A stretch of DNA of 5,863 bases from Desulfobacteraceae bacterium (GTDB lineage: Bacteria; Desulfobacterota; Desulfobacteria; Desulfobacterales; Desulfobacteraceae). Both the position numbers and the translations under genes were made by a program. The stretch covers positions 1 to 5,863 of the forward strand of contig DAOWDR010000070.1 in NCBI GenBank assembly GCA_030638935.1, given 5' to 3'. Shown piece after piece: positions 1-5,863 of this stretch; position 1 is the first letter of the stretch, and each line of letters begins with the position of its first letter. Below the pieces are notes generated by a model. That model saw only the letters and a list, made by a program, of their open reading frames with translations, made no database searches and was not told where the DNA came from.

Positions 1-1004
1 AGATCCGACAGAATACTTCCCACCATGAACAAGAGGGAGGAGATCACCAACATCCCCATTACCACGGGATAATCACGGTCAATGACAGACTCGTATCCTA
101 AAAGCCCCATGCCGTTGATATTAAATACCTTTTCAATGAGAAACGAACCCATTAGGAGGATGGAAATATTGTTACCAAAACTTGTGGCAATGGGAATCAG
201 GCTGTTTCTCAGGGCATGGCGGAAAACCGCTTTTTTAAAGGGAAGCCCCTTGGCAATGGCTGTTCTCACATAATCTGCAGACAAATTATCCATGAGGGTA
301 TTTTTCATGAGCAGGGTCATGACGGTAAAGGAACCTATCATATATGAAAACAAAGGAAGGATGGTGTGCCGGGCAATGTCCATAATTTTTTCAAAAAAAC
401 CCATCTCGTCGAAAAAATCAGAAACCAGGCCGCCCAAAGGGAACACATCAAACCGGGAGGAGAACAAGACCAGCATGAACACCCCTGCCACCCAGCCCGG
501 GATGGCATAGCCTGTAAAAATCAAGGTGGAGGTAAAATTATCAAACCCGGACCTGTGGCGTACTGCCTTGGCAACCCCTAGAGGGATGCAGACCCCGTAA
601 ATGAGAATCAGGCTTAAAACCCCAAAATAGAGGGAAATGGGAATCCGTTCTGAAATCATCTCCCAGACAGGGTCCTGGTACCGGGTGGACCGGCCCAGAT
701 CGCCCTTAAGCACCTTACCCAACCAGGACAGATAACTTTGCAGAATCGGCTTGTCAAACCCGTAATATTCTTTTAATTTTTGGATCTGATCCTGGGAAAG
801 AGGCTGGCCCGACCCGGCGCCTGCCTTGGATGAAGTGGATGAAGAACTGCCTCCGGTCCCGCCCATCTGCATGGCCCGGGTTTCCGCAATTATGCGTTCA
901 ATGGGGCCGCCGGGCACAAAACGGGTAATGGTAAAGACCATGATGGTGATACCGATAAAGGTGGGTATCACCAATAATAGCCGTCTGATAAAGTATGCGG
1001 TCAT
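1..1004 (-). CDS. yejB: YejB-like peptide ABC transporter permease (3' end cut by window edge)
   Basis: Inner-membrane permease of the DppB/OppB (binding-protein-dependent transport) family. It would form the membrane channel for oligopeptides with a YejE-type partner, a YejF-type ATPase and a periplasmic binding protein. The frame is open from the ATG at 1004 to the window edge, giving 334 residues; E. coli YejB is about 364, so roughly 30 are missing. The N-terminus MTAYFIRRLLLVIPT resembles the MGAYLIRRLLLVIPT I recall for E. coli YejB. TM1 is about residues 9-29 and is followed by PGGP (31-34), a Ser/Gly-rich stretch (48-67) and YGFDKP (81-86). Further helices lie near 121-143, 160-182, 213-234, 272-292 and 313-331. 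The cytoplasmic EAA-type loop is at about 244-272 (DYVRTAIAKGLPFKKA, then FRHALRN). GLLGYE and RDYPV (300-314) are also YejB-like. The start overlaps the alaS stop as ATGA, and no Shine-Dalgarno is visible. E. coli YejABEF imports microcin C and peptides; the substrate here is unknown. Confidence 0.9.
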   Translation of the reverse strand, partial: MTAYFIRRLLLVIPTFIGITIMVFTITRFVPGGPIERIIAETRAMQMGGTGGSSSSTSSKAGAGSGQPLSQDQIQKLKEYYGFDKPILQSYLSWLGKVLKGDLGRSTRYQDPVWEMISERIPISLYFGVLSLILIYGVCIPLGVAKAVRHRSGFDNFTSTLIFTGYAIPGWVAGVFMLVLFSSRFDVFPLGGLVSDFFDEMGFFEKIMDIARHTILPLFSYMIGSFTVMTLLMKNTLMDNLSADYVRTAIAKGLPFKKAVFRHALRNSLIPIATSFGNNISILLMGSFLIEKVFNINGMGLLGYESVIDRDYPVVMGMLVISSLLFMVGSILSD

Positions 1005-3622
1005 GAAACGGTCTGATAAACAGATTCAAGTGCCGCATCAAGGAGTTCAGGCTTTGTACCGCCGGCCTGGGCCATGTCCGGACGTCCGCCGCCGCCGCCG
1101 CCCACAATTTGTGCAGCCTTCTTGACAATATCCCCTGCCTTGTAGGTTTTAGTCAAATCATCGGTGACAACTGAAATGAGCAAGGCCTTGCCATTGGATT
1201 GGGCACCCAGAAGCAGGACACCGGAACCAAGTTTTGCCTTGAACTTGTCTGCCAAATCCCTGAGCTGGGAGGGATTTTCAATCTCCACCCGCTTGGCCAG
1301 AACCTTAACCCCGTTGATTTCCCGTATATCATCTTCGATATTTGTAATTGATTTGGATGCCAGCTTGGCTTTGATGGAAACAAGCTCTTTTTCAAGTAAT
1401 TTTTTCTCCTGGAGCAAGGCATCCACACGGGTCACCACATCATCCTTACCGCCCTTGAGAAGGCCTGCAATGGCTTCAATGGCTTCTTGGTCTGAATGGA
1501 CCTTCTCCAGGGCAACCCGGCCAGTGGCTGCCTCAATTCGACGCACACCCGAGGCAATGCCCCCTTCGGACAAAATTCTGAACAACCCGATGTCACCTGT
1601 AAATTGGGTATGGGTTCCCCCGCAAAGCTCCCGGGAAAATTTTCCCTGGGAAACCACCCTGACCACATCCCCGTATTTTTCTTCAAACAGGGCAGTGGCA
1701 CCGGCACGTACCGCTTCATCCATGTCCATTTCTTTGGTAGAGACCCCATGGTTTTCACGAATTCTGGCATTAACCTGATTTTCAACCTCCCCAAGTTCTT
1801 TTGGGGTAATGGCTGAAAAATGGGTAAAATCAAACCTAAGCCTGGTATCGGTCACAAGGGAGCCCGATTGTTTAACATGATCGCCAAGAACATTTCTCAA
1901 AGCTGAATGGAGAATATGGGTGGCTGTATGGTTCACTGCGGTTGCCCTGCGTTTTTCCTGGTTCACCTTCAGGGTAAACACATCCCCTTTTTCACACTTT
2001 CCTGTGACCACTTTTCCCTTGTGGATGGTAAGACCTGAAGGGTCGGAGACCGTGTCCAGAATCTCGATTAGGCAGTTCTTGTTTTCAAATATACCCGCAT
2101 CCCCTGTCTGACCACCTGATTCAGCATAGAAGACGGTCTGGGCTGTTACCACCTCTATCTCATCTCCCTTGGAAGCTGTCCCAAGTTCCCTATCGTTTTG
2201 CACCAGGATCAAAACTTGGGACTCAATCTCCAGGCTGTCATAGCCCTTGAAAATGGTTTTTACCCCGGCCGAAGTCAAAGGTTTATAGGCCTCGCCCACA
2301 CCGGCAAATTTTTTCGTGGATCTGGATCTGGCTTTTTGTTCGGCCATGGCAGCATCAAACCCATCTATGTCCAGGTCAATCTCCATCTCCTTGACATGGT
2401 CTGCAATGATGTCCACGGGAAATCCAAAGGTGTCGTAAAGCTTGAAGATAACCTCTCCGGGGATGGTGGTTTTCCCAATTTTTCTGGTATCGGCAATGGT
2501 TGCCTCTAAAAGTTTCATACCGGTCCCTAGGGTTTCCAAAAACTTTTCTTCCTCGTTTTTCACCACATTAAGGATAAAGGAGGCAGAATCTTTAAGTTCG
2601 GGATAGGCCTCATCCATGATCTGAAACACACTCTGGACGGTTTCATGGAGAAAGGGTTTCACAAGCCCGATGCTTCTGCCGTAGCGGATGGCCCGGCGCA
2701 TGATTCGGCGCAGCACATACCCCCGGCCTTCGTTGGAGGGCAACACCCCATCGCAGATCAAAAAGGCTGATGCACGGGAATGGTCGGCAATCACCTTCAT
2801 GGCCACTTCCACCAGATTGGATTCATTGCGTTTCCTTCCTGAAAGTTCTCCCACCTTTTCCATGATGGGTACAAAAAGATCTGTATCAAAATTGGTGGGC
2901 ACATCCTGGAGTACGGAAATAATCCGCTCAAGTCCCAGACCCGTATCAATACTGGGTTTGGGCAAAGGCGTCATATTGCCCTCTTCATCTTTTTCAAACT
3001 GCATGAACACCAGGTTCCACAGCTCCAGCCATCGGTCGCAATCGCATCCCACGGCACAGTTTTCAGAATCACAGCCAAAGGCCTCTCCCCTGTCAATGTG
3101 GATCTCGCTGCAGGGACCGCAGGGGCCGGTATCGCCCATGGACCAGAAATTATCTTCCTCCCCCAGCCGGGAAATCCGTTCTTCAGGGACCCCTATCTTG
3201 TCCCGCCATATTTCATATGCTTCATCGTCGTCCAGGTAAACCGATACATGGAGTTTTTCCTTGTCAAAGCCATACCCGTTGGTCAGAAGATCCCAGCCCA
3301 TTTCAATGGCCTTGTCCTTGAAATAATCCCCAAAGGAAAAATTGCCCAGCATTTCAAAAAAAGTATGATGCCGGGCCGTGTACCCTACATTTTCAAGGTC
3401 ATTGTGCTTGCCGCCGGCCCGGACACATTTCTGGGAGGTGACAGCCCTTGAATACTCCCGTTTTTCATCCCCGGTAAAGACCCGTTTGAACTGAACCATA
3501 CCGGCATTGACAAACAAGAGGGTAGGATCATCCTGGGGCACAAGGGAGGAGGACCGAACCTGCTGGTGATTATGTTTTTTAAAATATTCTAAAAAGATTT
3601 TCCTGGCTTCATTACCTGTCAT
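1001..3622 (-). CDS. alaS: Alanyl-tRNA synthetase (AlaRS)
   Basis: Cytoplasmic class II synthetase that charges tRNA-Ala and clears mischarged Ser/Gly-tRNA-Ala. Its 873 residues are a full family length (E. coli about 876). The aminoacylation core occupies about residues 1-240, with the motif 2 region KCVRAGGKHNDLENVGYTAR (65-84), then HHTFFEMLGNFSFGDYF (85-101), a DTGPCGPCSEIH segment (164-175) and motif 3 DTGLGLERI (226-234). A cysteine cluster at C184, C189, C193 and C195, before DRWLELWNLVFMQF, resembles a form common in many bacteria. The tRNA-recognition helical domain follows (about 241-460). The editing domain carries the zinc ligands H565 and H569 (NHTATH) and C667 and H671 (CGGTH). 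A coiled-coil-like linker (about 705-760) leads to the C-Ala domain, ending in GGGGGGRPDMAQAGG (841-855). The ATG start has an AGGAG site 6 bases upstream. The gene lies 87 bases after recA and overlaps the downstream permease by 4 bases. No frameshift or missing active-site residue is seen. Confidence 0.98.
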   Translation of the reverse strand: MTGNEARKIFLEYFKKHNHQQVRSSSLVPQDDPTLLFVNAGMVQFKRVFTGDEKREYSRAVTSQKCVRAGGKHNDLENVGYTARHHTFFEMLGNFSFGDYFKDKAIEMGWDLLTNGYGFDKEKLHVSVYLDDDEAYEIWRDKIGVPEERISRLGEEDNFWSMGDTGPCGPCSEIHIDRGEAFGCDSENCAVGCDCDRWLELWNLVFMQFEKDEEGNMTPLPKPSIDTGLGLERIISVLQDVPTNFDTDLFVPIMEKVGELSGRKRNESNLVEVAMKVIADHSRASAFLICDGVLPSNEGRGYVLRRIMRRAIRYGRSIGLVKPFLHETVQSVFQIMDEAYPELKDSASFILNVVKNEEEKFLETLGTGMKLLEATIADTRKIGKTTIPGEVIFKLYDTFGFPVDIIADHVKEMEIDLDIDGFDAAMAEQKARSRSTKKFAGVGEAYKPLTSAGVKTIFKGYDSLEIESQVLILVQNDRELGTASKGDEIEVVTAQTVFYAESGGQTGDAGIFENKNCLIEILDTVSDPSGLTIHKGKVVTGKCEKGDVFTLKVNQEKRRATAVNHTATHILHSALRNVLGDHVKQSGSLVTDTRLRFDFTHFSAITPKELGEVENQVNARIRENHGVSTKEMDMDEAVRAGATALFEEKYGDVVRVVSQGKFSRELCGGTHTQFTGDIGLFRILSEGGIASGVRRIEAATGRVALEKVHSDQEAIEAIAGLLKGGKDDVVTRVDALLQEKKLLEKELVSIKAKLASKSITNIEDDIREINGVKVLAKRVEIENPSQLRDLADKFKAKLGSGVLLLGAQSNGKALLISVVTDDLTKTYKAGDIVKKAAQIVGGGGGGRPDMAQAGGTKPELLDAALESVYQTVS
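1088..1102 (-). repeat. GGC x5 triplet run in alaS
   Basis: Five consecutive identical GGC codons, followed by GGA, encode glycines 841-846 just before RPDMAQAGG in the C-Ala domain of AlaRS. E. coli AlaRS has a Lys within this glycine block (GGKGGG, from memory). The run is in frame, so a gain or loss of one unit would change only the glycine count. It is a short microsatellite in a conserved glycine-rich motif, not an independent element. Confidence 0.6.
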
Positions 3623-3628
3623 GTTCGT

Positions 3629-3633
3629 CTCCT
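3629..3633 (-). promoter_or_regulatory. Ribosome binding site of alaS
   Basis: AGGAG on the minus strand lies 6 bases before the ATG at 3622. It fixes the alaS start, which also matches the usual AlaRS N-terminus (a short lead into the RKIFLEYF helix). Confidence 0.85.
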
Positions 3634-3679
3634 GGTTTTCGCTCCCGATCTTTATTTTCGGTTTTCATCTGTGCTTTTC

Positions 3680-3700
3680 GCCTAGGGCTTTACCCCTGGC
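3680..3700 (-). other. Small stem-loop in the recA-alaS gap
   Basis: Read on the minus strand, GCCAGGG, a 6-base loop (GTAAAG) and CCCTAGGC can pair through seven base pairs with one bulged A. It begins 9 bases after the recA stop codon. The following bases are GAAAAGCAC, so there is no U-tract and it is not a standard intrinsic terminator. It could be a partial attenuator, an RNA processing or 3'-end stabilising element between an abundant recA message and alaS, or chance. E. coli AlaRS is known to repress its own gene by binding a palindrome near the promoter; whether this hairpin has any such role is unknown. Confidence 0.35.
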
Positions 3701-3709
3701 CAATGAAAA

Positions 3710-4738
3710 TTATTCTTTGGTCTTGGCCTTGCTCGGGCCTGCATCAGCAATCCCCAATGCCTCTCTGACTTTGGTTTCTATTTTCCCAAATATATCGGGA
3801 TTATCAATTAAAAATACCTTTACATTTTCTCTGCCCTGGCCAATACGTTCTCCTTCAAAAGAATACCAGGACCCGCTCTTATCAACAAAATCCAGCTCAA
3901 CCCCCATGTCCAGCAAATCACCGGTCCGGGAGATTCCCTCCCCGTACATGAGATCAAACTCCACACTTTTAAAGGGGGGGGCCAGCTTGTTTTTCACCAC
4001 CTTGACCTTGGTCCTGTTTCCCATGATATCCTGACCTTCCTTAATGGCGGCAGCCCTTCTGATCTCAAGGCGCATGGAGGCATAAAATTTTAATGCGTTA
4101 CCGCCGGTGGTGGTCTCTGGGTTACCGTAGACAACACCAATCTTCATCCGGATCTGGTTGATAAAGATAAGGGTGGTATTGGTTTTACCAATGGTACCGG
4201 TGAGTTTCCGCAGGGCCTGGGACATGAGGCGTGCCTGGAGACCCATGTGGGAGTCTCCCATTTCTCCTTCAATTTCAGACCGGGGCACAAGGGCTGCCAC
4301 CGAGTCCACGACCATGATGTCGATCCCCCCGCTCCTGACAAGCATGTCGGCAATTTCAAGGGCCTGTTCCCCGGTATCGGGCTGGGAGATCAAAAGCTCG
4401 TCGCAATCCACGCCAAGCCGTTTGGCATAGGCAACATCCAGGGCATGCTCGGCATCAATAAAGGCGGCAATACCTCCACTTTTCTGGGCCTCGGCAACGG
4501 CATGGAGGGCCAGGGTTGTTTTCCCGGAAGATTCCGGTCCATAAATCTCAATGACCCTGCCCCGGGGATATCCACCCACCCCCAAGGCCTTGTCCAGGGC
4601 CAGGGACCCCGTACGGATCACCGGTACGGCTTCCACTTCCCGACCGCCCAATTTCATTATGGACCCCTTACCAAACTGGCGTTCAATCTGACTCATGACT
4701 GTCTGGACTGCTTTTTCCTTGTCTAAATTTTTTTCCAT
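3710..4738 (-). CDS. recA: RecA recombinase
   Basis: Cytoplasmic ATP-dependent DNA strand-exchange protein. It forms filaments on single-stranded DNA, drives homologous recombination and triggers LexA self-cleavage in the SOS response. The 342-residue product has a normal length. The N-terminal helix segment is about 1-33. Walker A is GPESSGKTT (67-75), the catalytic Glu is E97 in FIDAEHALD, and Walker B is IMVVDSV with D145. Loop L1 is around EIEGEMGDSHMG (155-166). Loop L2 runs about 195-211 (NQIRMKIGVVYGNPETTTGG starts at 194), with Q195 as the allosteric glutamine. The C-terminal domain is about 270-330. The tail (ADAGPSKAKTKE) is short and basic rather than acidic. The ATG at 4738 is chosen over an in-frame ATG at 4786 because AGGAG lies 7 bases upstream, MEKNLDKEKA fits the RecA N-terminus, and the longer form would run into pgpA. 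A C8 run lies at codons 253-255. No recX follows. Confidence 0.98.
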   Translation of the reverse strand: MEKNLDKEKAVQTVMSQIERQFGKGSIMKLGGREVEAVPVIRTGSLALDKALGVGGYPRGRVIEIYGPESSGKTTLALHAVAEAQKSGGIAAFIDAEHALDVAYAKRLGVDCDELLISQPDTGEQALEIADMLVRSGGIDIMVVDSVAALVPRSEIEGEMGDSHMGLQARLMSQALRKLTGTIGKTNTTLIFINQIRMKIGVVYGNPETTTGGNALKFYASMRLEIRRAAAIKEGQDIMGNRTKVKVVKNKLAPPFKSVEFDLMYGEGISRTGDLLDMGVELDFVDKSGSWYSFEGERIGQGRENVKVFLIDNPDIFGKIETKVREALGIADAGPSKAKTKE

Positions 4739-4745
4739 CCCTTTT

Positions 4746-4750
4746 CTCCT
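4746..4750 (-). promoter_or_regulatory. Ribosome binding site of recA, overlapping the pgpA stop
   Basis: AGGAG on the minus strand lies 7 bases before the recA ATG. The pgpA stop codon TAG (4749-4751) shares its last two bases with this site (TAGGAG), so ribosomes finishing pgpA end on the recA initiation region. This decides the recA start and suggests translational coupling. Confidence 0.85.
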
Positions 4751-5237
4751 AAAACAAACCCAATATATATAAAAATTTGAGCACAAGTGCTGCCAGCACC
4801 CCTGCCATTATGTCATCCAAAACAATACCTGCACCCCCTGAAAATTTATTTTCAAAATATTTCACAGGAACCGGCTTTAAAATATCAAAACATCGAAAGG
4901 CTATAAAGCCCAGAATAATGGTTAGCCAGCTTAAAGGAACCAGGGTCATGGTGACGCAAAAACCGGCTATTTCGTCGATAACGATGCTGCCGGGGTCCTT
5001 TTCTCCCATTATAATTTCAGCCTTGTCCGCCACATAAACAGACAGAAGGATCAGGCTGACCAGAAAAAAAGCAACAAGGCCTGGGTTCATCCAGGTCATA
5101 AGCCAGATTAAAGGAATGGCGGCCAGGGTGCCAAAGGTACCAGGCGCTACTGGTATGCGACCCAGGCCGAATCCGGTTGCACCCAAGATTATCAATTTTT
5201 CGGGAACCCTCATCTTATGTTTTCCATATGCATCCAT
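4749..5237 (-). CDS. pgpA: Phosphatidylglycerophosphatase A
   Basis: Inner-membrane lipid phosphatase that converts phosphatidylglycerophosphate to phosphatidylglycerol, the last step before cardiolipin synthesis. The 162 residues are close to family length (E. coli PgpA about 172). The conserved blocks appear in order: GFGLGRIPVAPGTFGTLAA (22-40), DPGSIVIDEIAG (81-92, with D88 and E89), FRCFDILKPVP (114-124, with D118 and K121) and GGAGIVLDDIMAG (134-146, with D141 and D142). The acidic residues are the likely metal and catalytic ligands. Hydrophobic segments at about 37-49, 53-70, 95-113 and 145-162 fit a small polytopic membrane protein. The ATG at 5237 is preferred because AGGA lies 8 bases upstream. 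An internal ATG at 5213 would remove only eight non-conserved residues and has a weaker upstream site. The gene starts 15 bases after larC and ends 10 bases before recA. The first ATG is likely but not certain. Confidence 0.95.
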   Translation of the reverse strand: MDAYGKHKMRVPEKLIILGATGFGLGRIPVAPGTFGTLAAIPLIWLMTWMNPGLVAFFLVSLILLSVYVADKAEIIMGEKDPGSIVIDEIAGFCVTMTLVPLSWLTIILGFIAFRCFDILKPVPVKYFENKFSGGAGIVLDDIMAGVLAALVLKFLYILGLF

Positions 5238-5245
5238 TTTGTATA

Positions 5246-5249
5246 TCCT
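5246..5249 (-). promoter_or_regulatory. Ribosome binding site of pgpA
   Basis: AGGA on the minus strand lies 8 bases before the ATG at 5237, within the 15-base gap after the larC stop. It supports the longer of two possible pgpA starts. Confidence 0.6.
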
Positions 5250-5252
5250 GTT

Positions 5253-5863
5253 CTAGGCCCTGTCAAGGGTATTCACCTCTGCAATAATCCTTGCATAGAC
5301 ATCCTGCAAGGGCAGGTCCTTCTCAATGGCTATTTTTTTACACGCCTCATATTCGGGCATGAATCTAATTTTTTTTTCCGGGTCCGTAATTTTTTTCACC
5401 ATGATTGGACCCAAACTTGTTTCCCGGGTCACCACCTCACGTTCCAGCACCGCCCGCTCACAGGCATGGTATCGCAGGCCAATGGCCGTGGTCTGGGTCA
5501 GGATCAAACCAGATAAACGTTCAAGGTCTTTACCACGGCAAATCACCTCGATCAGGGTACCGGGCCTGTTCTTTTTCATATAAACAGGGGTAAAGGAAAC
5601 ATCCAGGGCCCCTTGTTCCAAGAGCAGGTCCATGACAAACCCCAAAATTTCCGGGTTCATATCGTCAACATTGGTTTTGACCACAAATACAGTTTCCCGG
5701 TCTAAATCTGATGAAGCTGCTGCCCTGCCCAAAACCATGCGCAAAAGATTGGGCAGCCTGGAATTGGTTTCCCGTTTTCCAGCCCCATATCCTATACCAA
5801 GGATCTCCATTTCCGGCATTGGCCCGAAATCCTTTACAAGGGTGGCCACAATTGCCGCTCCTG
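5253..5863 (-). CDS. larC: LarC nickel-insertion protein (DUF111 family), C-terminal part; 5' end outside window
   Basis: LarC (pyridinium-3,5-bisthiocarboxylic acid mononucleotide nickel chelatase) inserts nickel into the pincer nucleotide cofactor used by lactate racemase and related LarA-type enzymes, in a CTP-dependent reaction in the cytoplasm. The frame is open through the right window edge, so the 202 visible residues are only the C-terminal half of a protein usually near 400. Numbering from the first full codon, GAAI (1-4) and FGPMPEM (12-18) lead to GYGAGKRE (24-31) and LPNLLRMVLG (36-45), the end of the N-terminal domain. A short linker (46-56) follows. The C-terminal domain has VKTNVDDMNPE (61-71), YMKKNRPGTL (94-103) and a TTAIGLRY segment (124-131). 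A GTG at 5849 lies inside the conserved domain and is not a true start. The domains are joined in one frame in the visible part. No larB or larE is visible here. Poly-A runs near the 3' end are discussed in the findings. Confidence 0.93.
   Translation of the reverse strand, partial: GAAIVATLVKDFGPMPEMEILGIGYGAGKRETNSRLPNLLRMVLGRAAASSDLDRETVFVVKTNVDDMNPEILGFVMDLLLEQGALDVSFTPVYMKKNRPGTLIEVICRGKDLERLSGLILTQTTAIGLRYHACERAVLEREVVTRETSLGPIMVKKITDPEKKIRFMPEYEACKKIAIEKDLPLQDVYARIIAEVNTLDRA

Noticed and set aside
898..1128. Open frames on the minus and plus strands across the alaS-permease junction.
   Set aside because: They are out-of-frame shadows of alaS and the permease, with no recognisable protein character and no ribosome binding site.
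2688..3239. 183-codon plus-strand open frame antisense to alaS.
   Set aside because: It is a Ser/Arg-rich translation typical of the reverse complement of a real gene; it matches no known family and has no independent start signals.
3680..3700. Stem-loop after recA considered as an intrinsic terminator.
   Set aside because: There is no U-tract after it on either strand and the stem is short with a bulge, so it is listed only as a possible RNA structure.
3621..4034. Plus-strand open frame covering the recA-alaS gap and the recA 3' end, considered as an antisense or relocated recX gene.
   Set aside because: The translation lacks RecX features and most of it is antisense to conserved recA codons.
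4839..4854. 16-base near-palindrome TGAAAATAAATTTTCA (minus strand) in pgpA, about 100 bases upstream of recA, considered as an operator.
   Set aside because: Its arms are A/T-rich 7-mers within codons for conserved pgpA residues (FENKFS). One or two such palindromes are expected by chance in a window of this size, and it matches no LexA box I know.
4739..5000. Search for a LexA/SOS box ahead of recA (CTGT-N8-ACAG, GAAC-N4-GTTC and GTTC-N7-GTTC types).
   Set aside because: No match was seen by eye in the last 260 bases before recA. The box may lie upstream of larC, outside the window, or have a lineage-specific form.
5849..5849. GTG at 5849 considered as the start of a short stand-alone LarC2-like protein.
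   Set aside because: The frame stays open upstream to the window edge with family-like residues (GAAI), and the codon sits inside the conserved N-terminal domain rather than at a domain boundary.

Overview
The window holds five tightly packed protein-coding genes, all on the minus strand. They read from right to left as larC (3' part) - pgpA - recA - alaS - yejB-like permease (5' part). There is no strand switch and no gene-free stretch above 90 bases. No tRNA, rRNA, CRISPR array, mobile element or attachment site was seen. It is a bacterial chromosomal housekeeping region. Moderate GC content, the sequence character of RecA and AlaRS, and larC and pgpA directly upstream of recA-alaS suggest an anaerobic Gram-negative such as a Desulfobacterota (Desulfobacteraceae-like) organism. 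That assignment is an inference from memory of similar gene orders and was not tested by a search.

Region by region: 5253-5863 encodes the C-terminal ~202 residues of LarC, the nickel-insertion enzyme that finishes the nickel-pincer cofactor. After 15 bases, 4749-5237 encodes phosphatidylglycerophosphatase A. Its TAG stop lies inside the ribosome binding site of recA (3710-4738), so the two are very likely co-transcribed and perhaps translationally coupled. An 87-base gap with a small stem-loop but no U-tract terminator separates recA from alaS (1001-3622), a full-length alanyl-tRNA synthetase with its editing domain. The alaS stop and the permease start share an ATGA. The permease (1-1004) is a YejB-type peptide ABC transporter subunit, cut by the window edge about 30 residues before its expected end.

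The genes do not form one pathway. They look like a compact operon, or overlapping operons, joining a cofactor enzyme, phospholipid synthesis, recombination/SOS, translation and peptide uptake. recA followed by alaS is an old bacterial arrangement (recA-recX-alaS in E. coli). Here recX is missing between them, and cinA, a frequent recA neighbour, is missing upstream. The observations most worth a second look are the alaS/yejB stop-start overlap without a Shine-Dalgarno site, the clustered poly-A runs in the 3' part of larC, the inverted-repeat arms just upstream of recA, the C8 run inside recA, and the short non-acidic RecA tail. I see no convincing evidence of a new multi-gene system.
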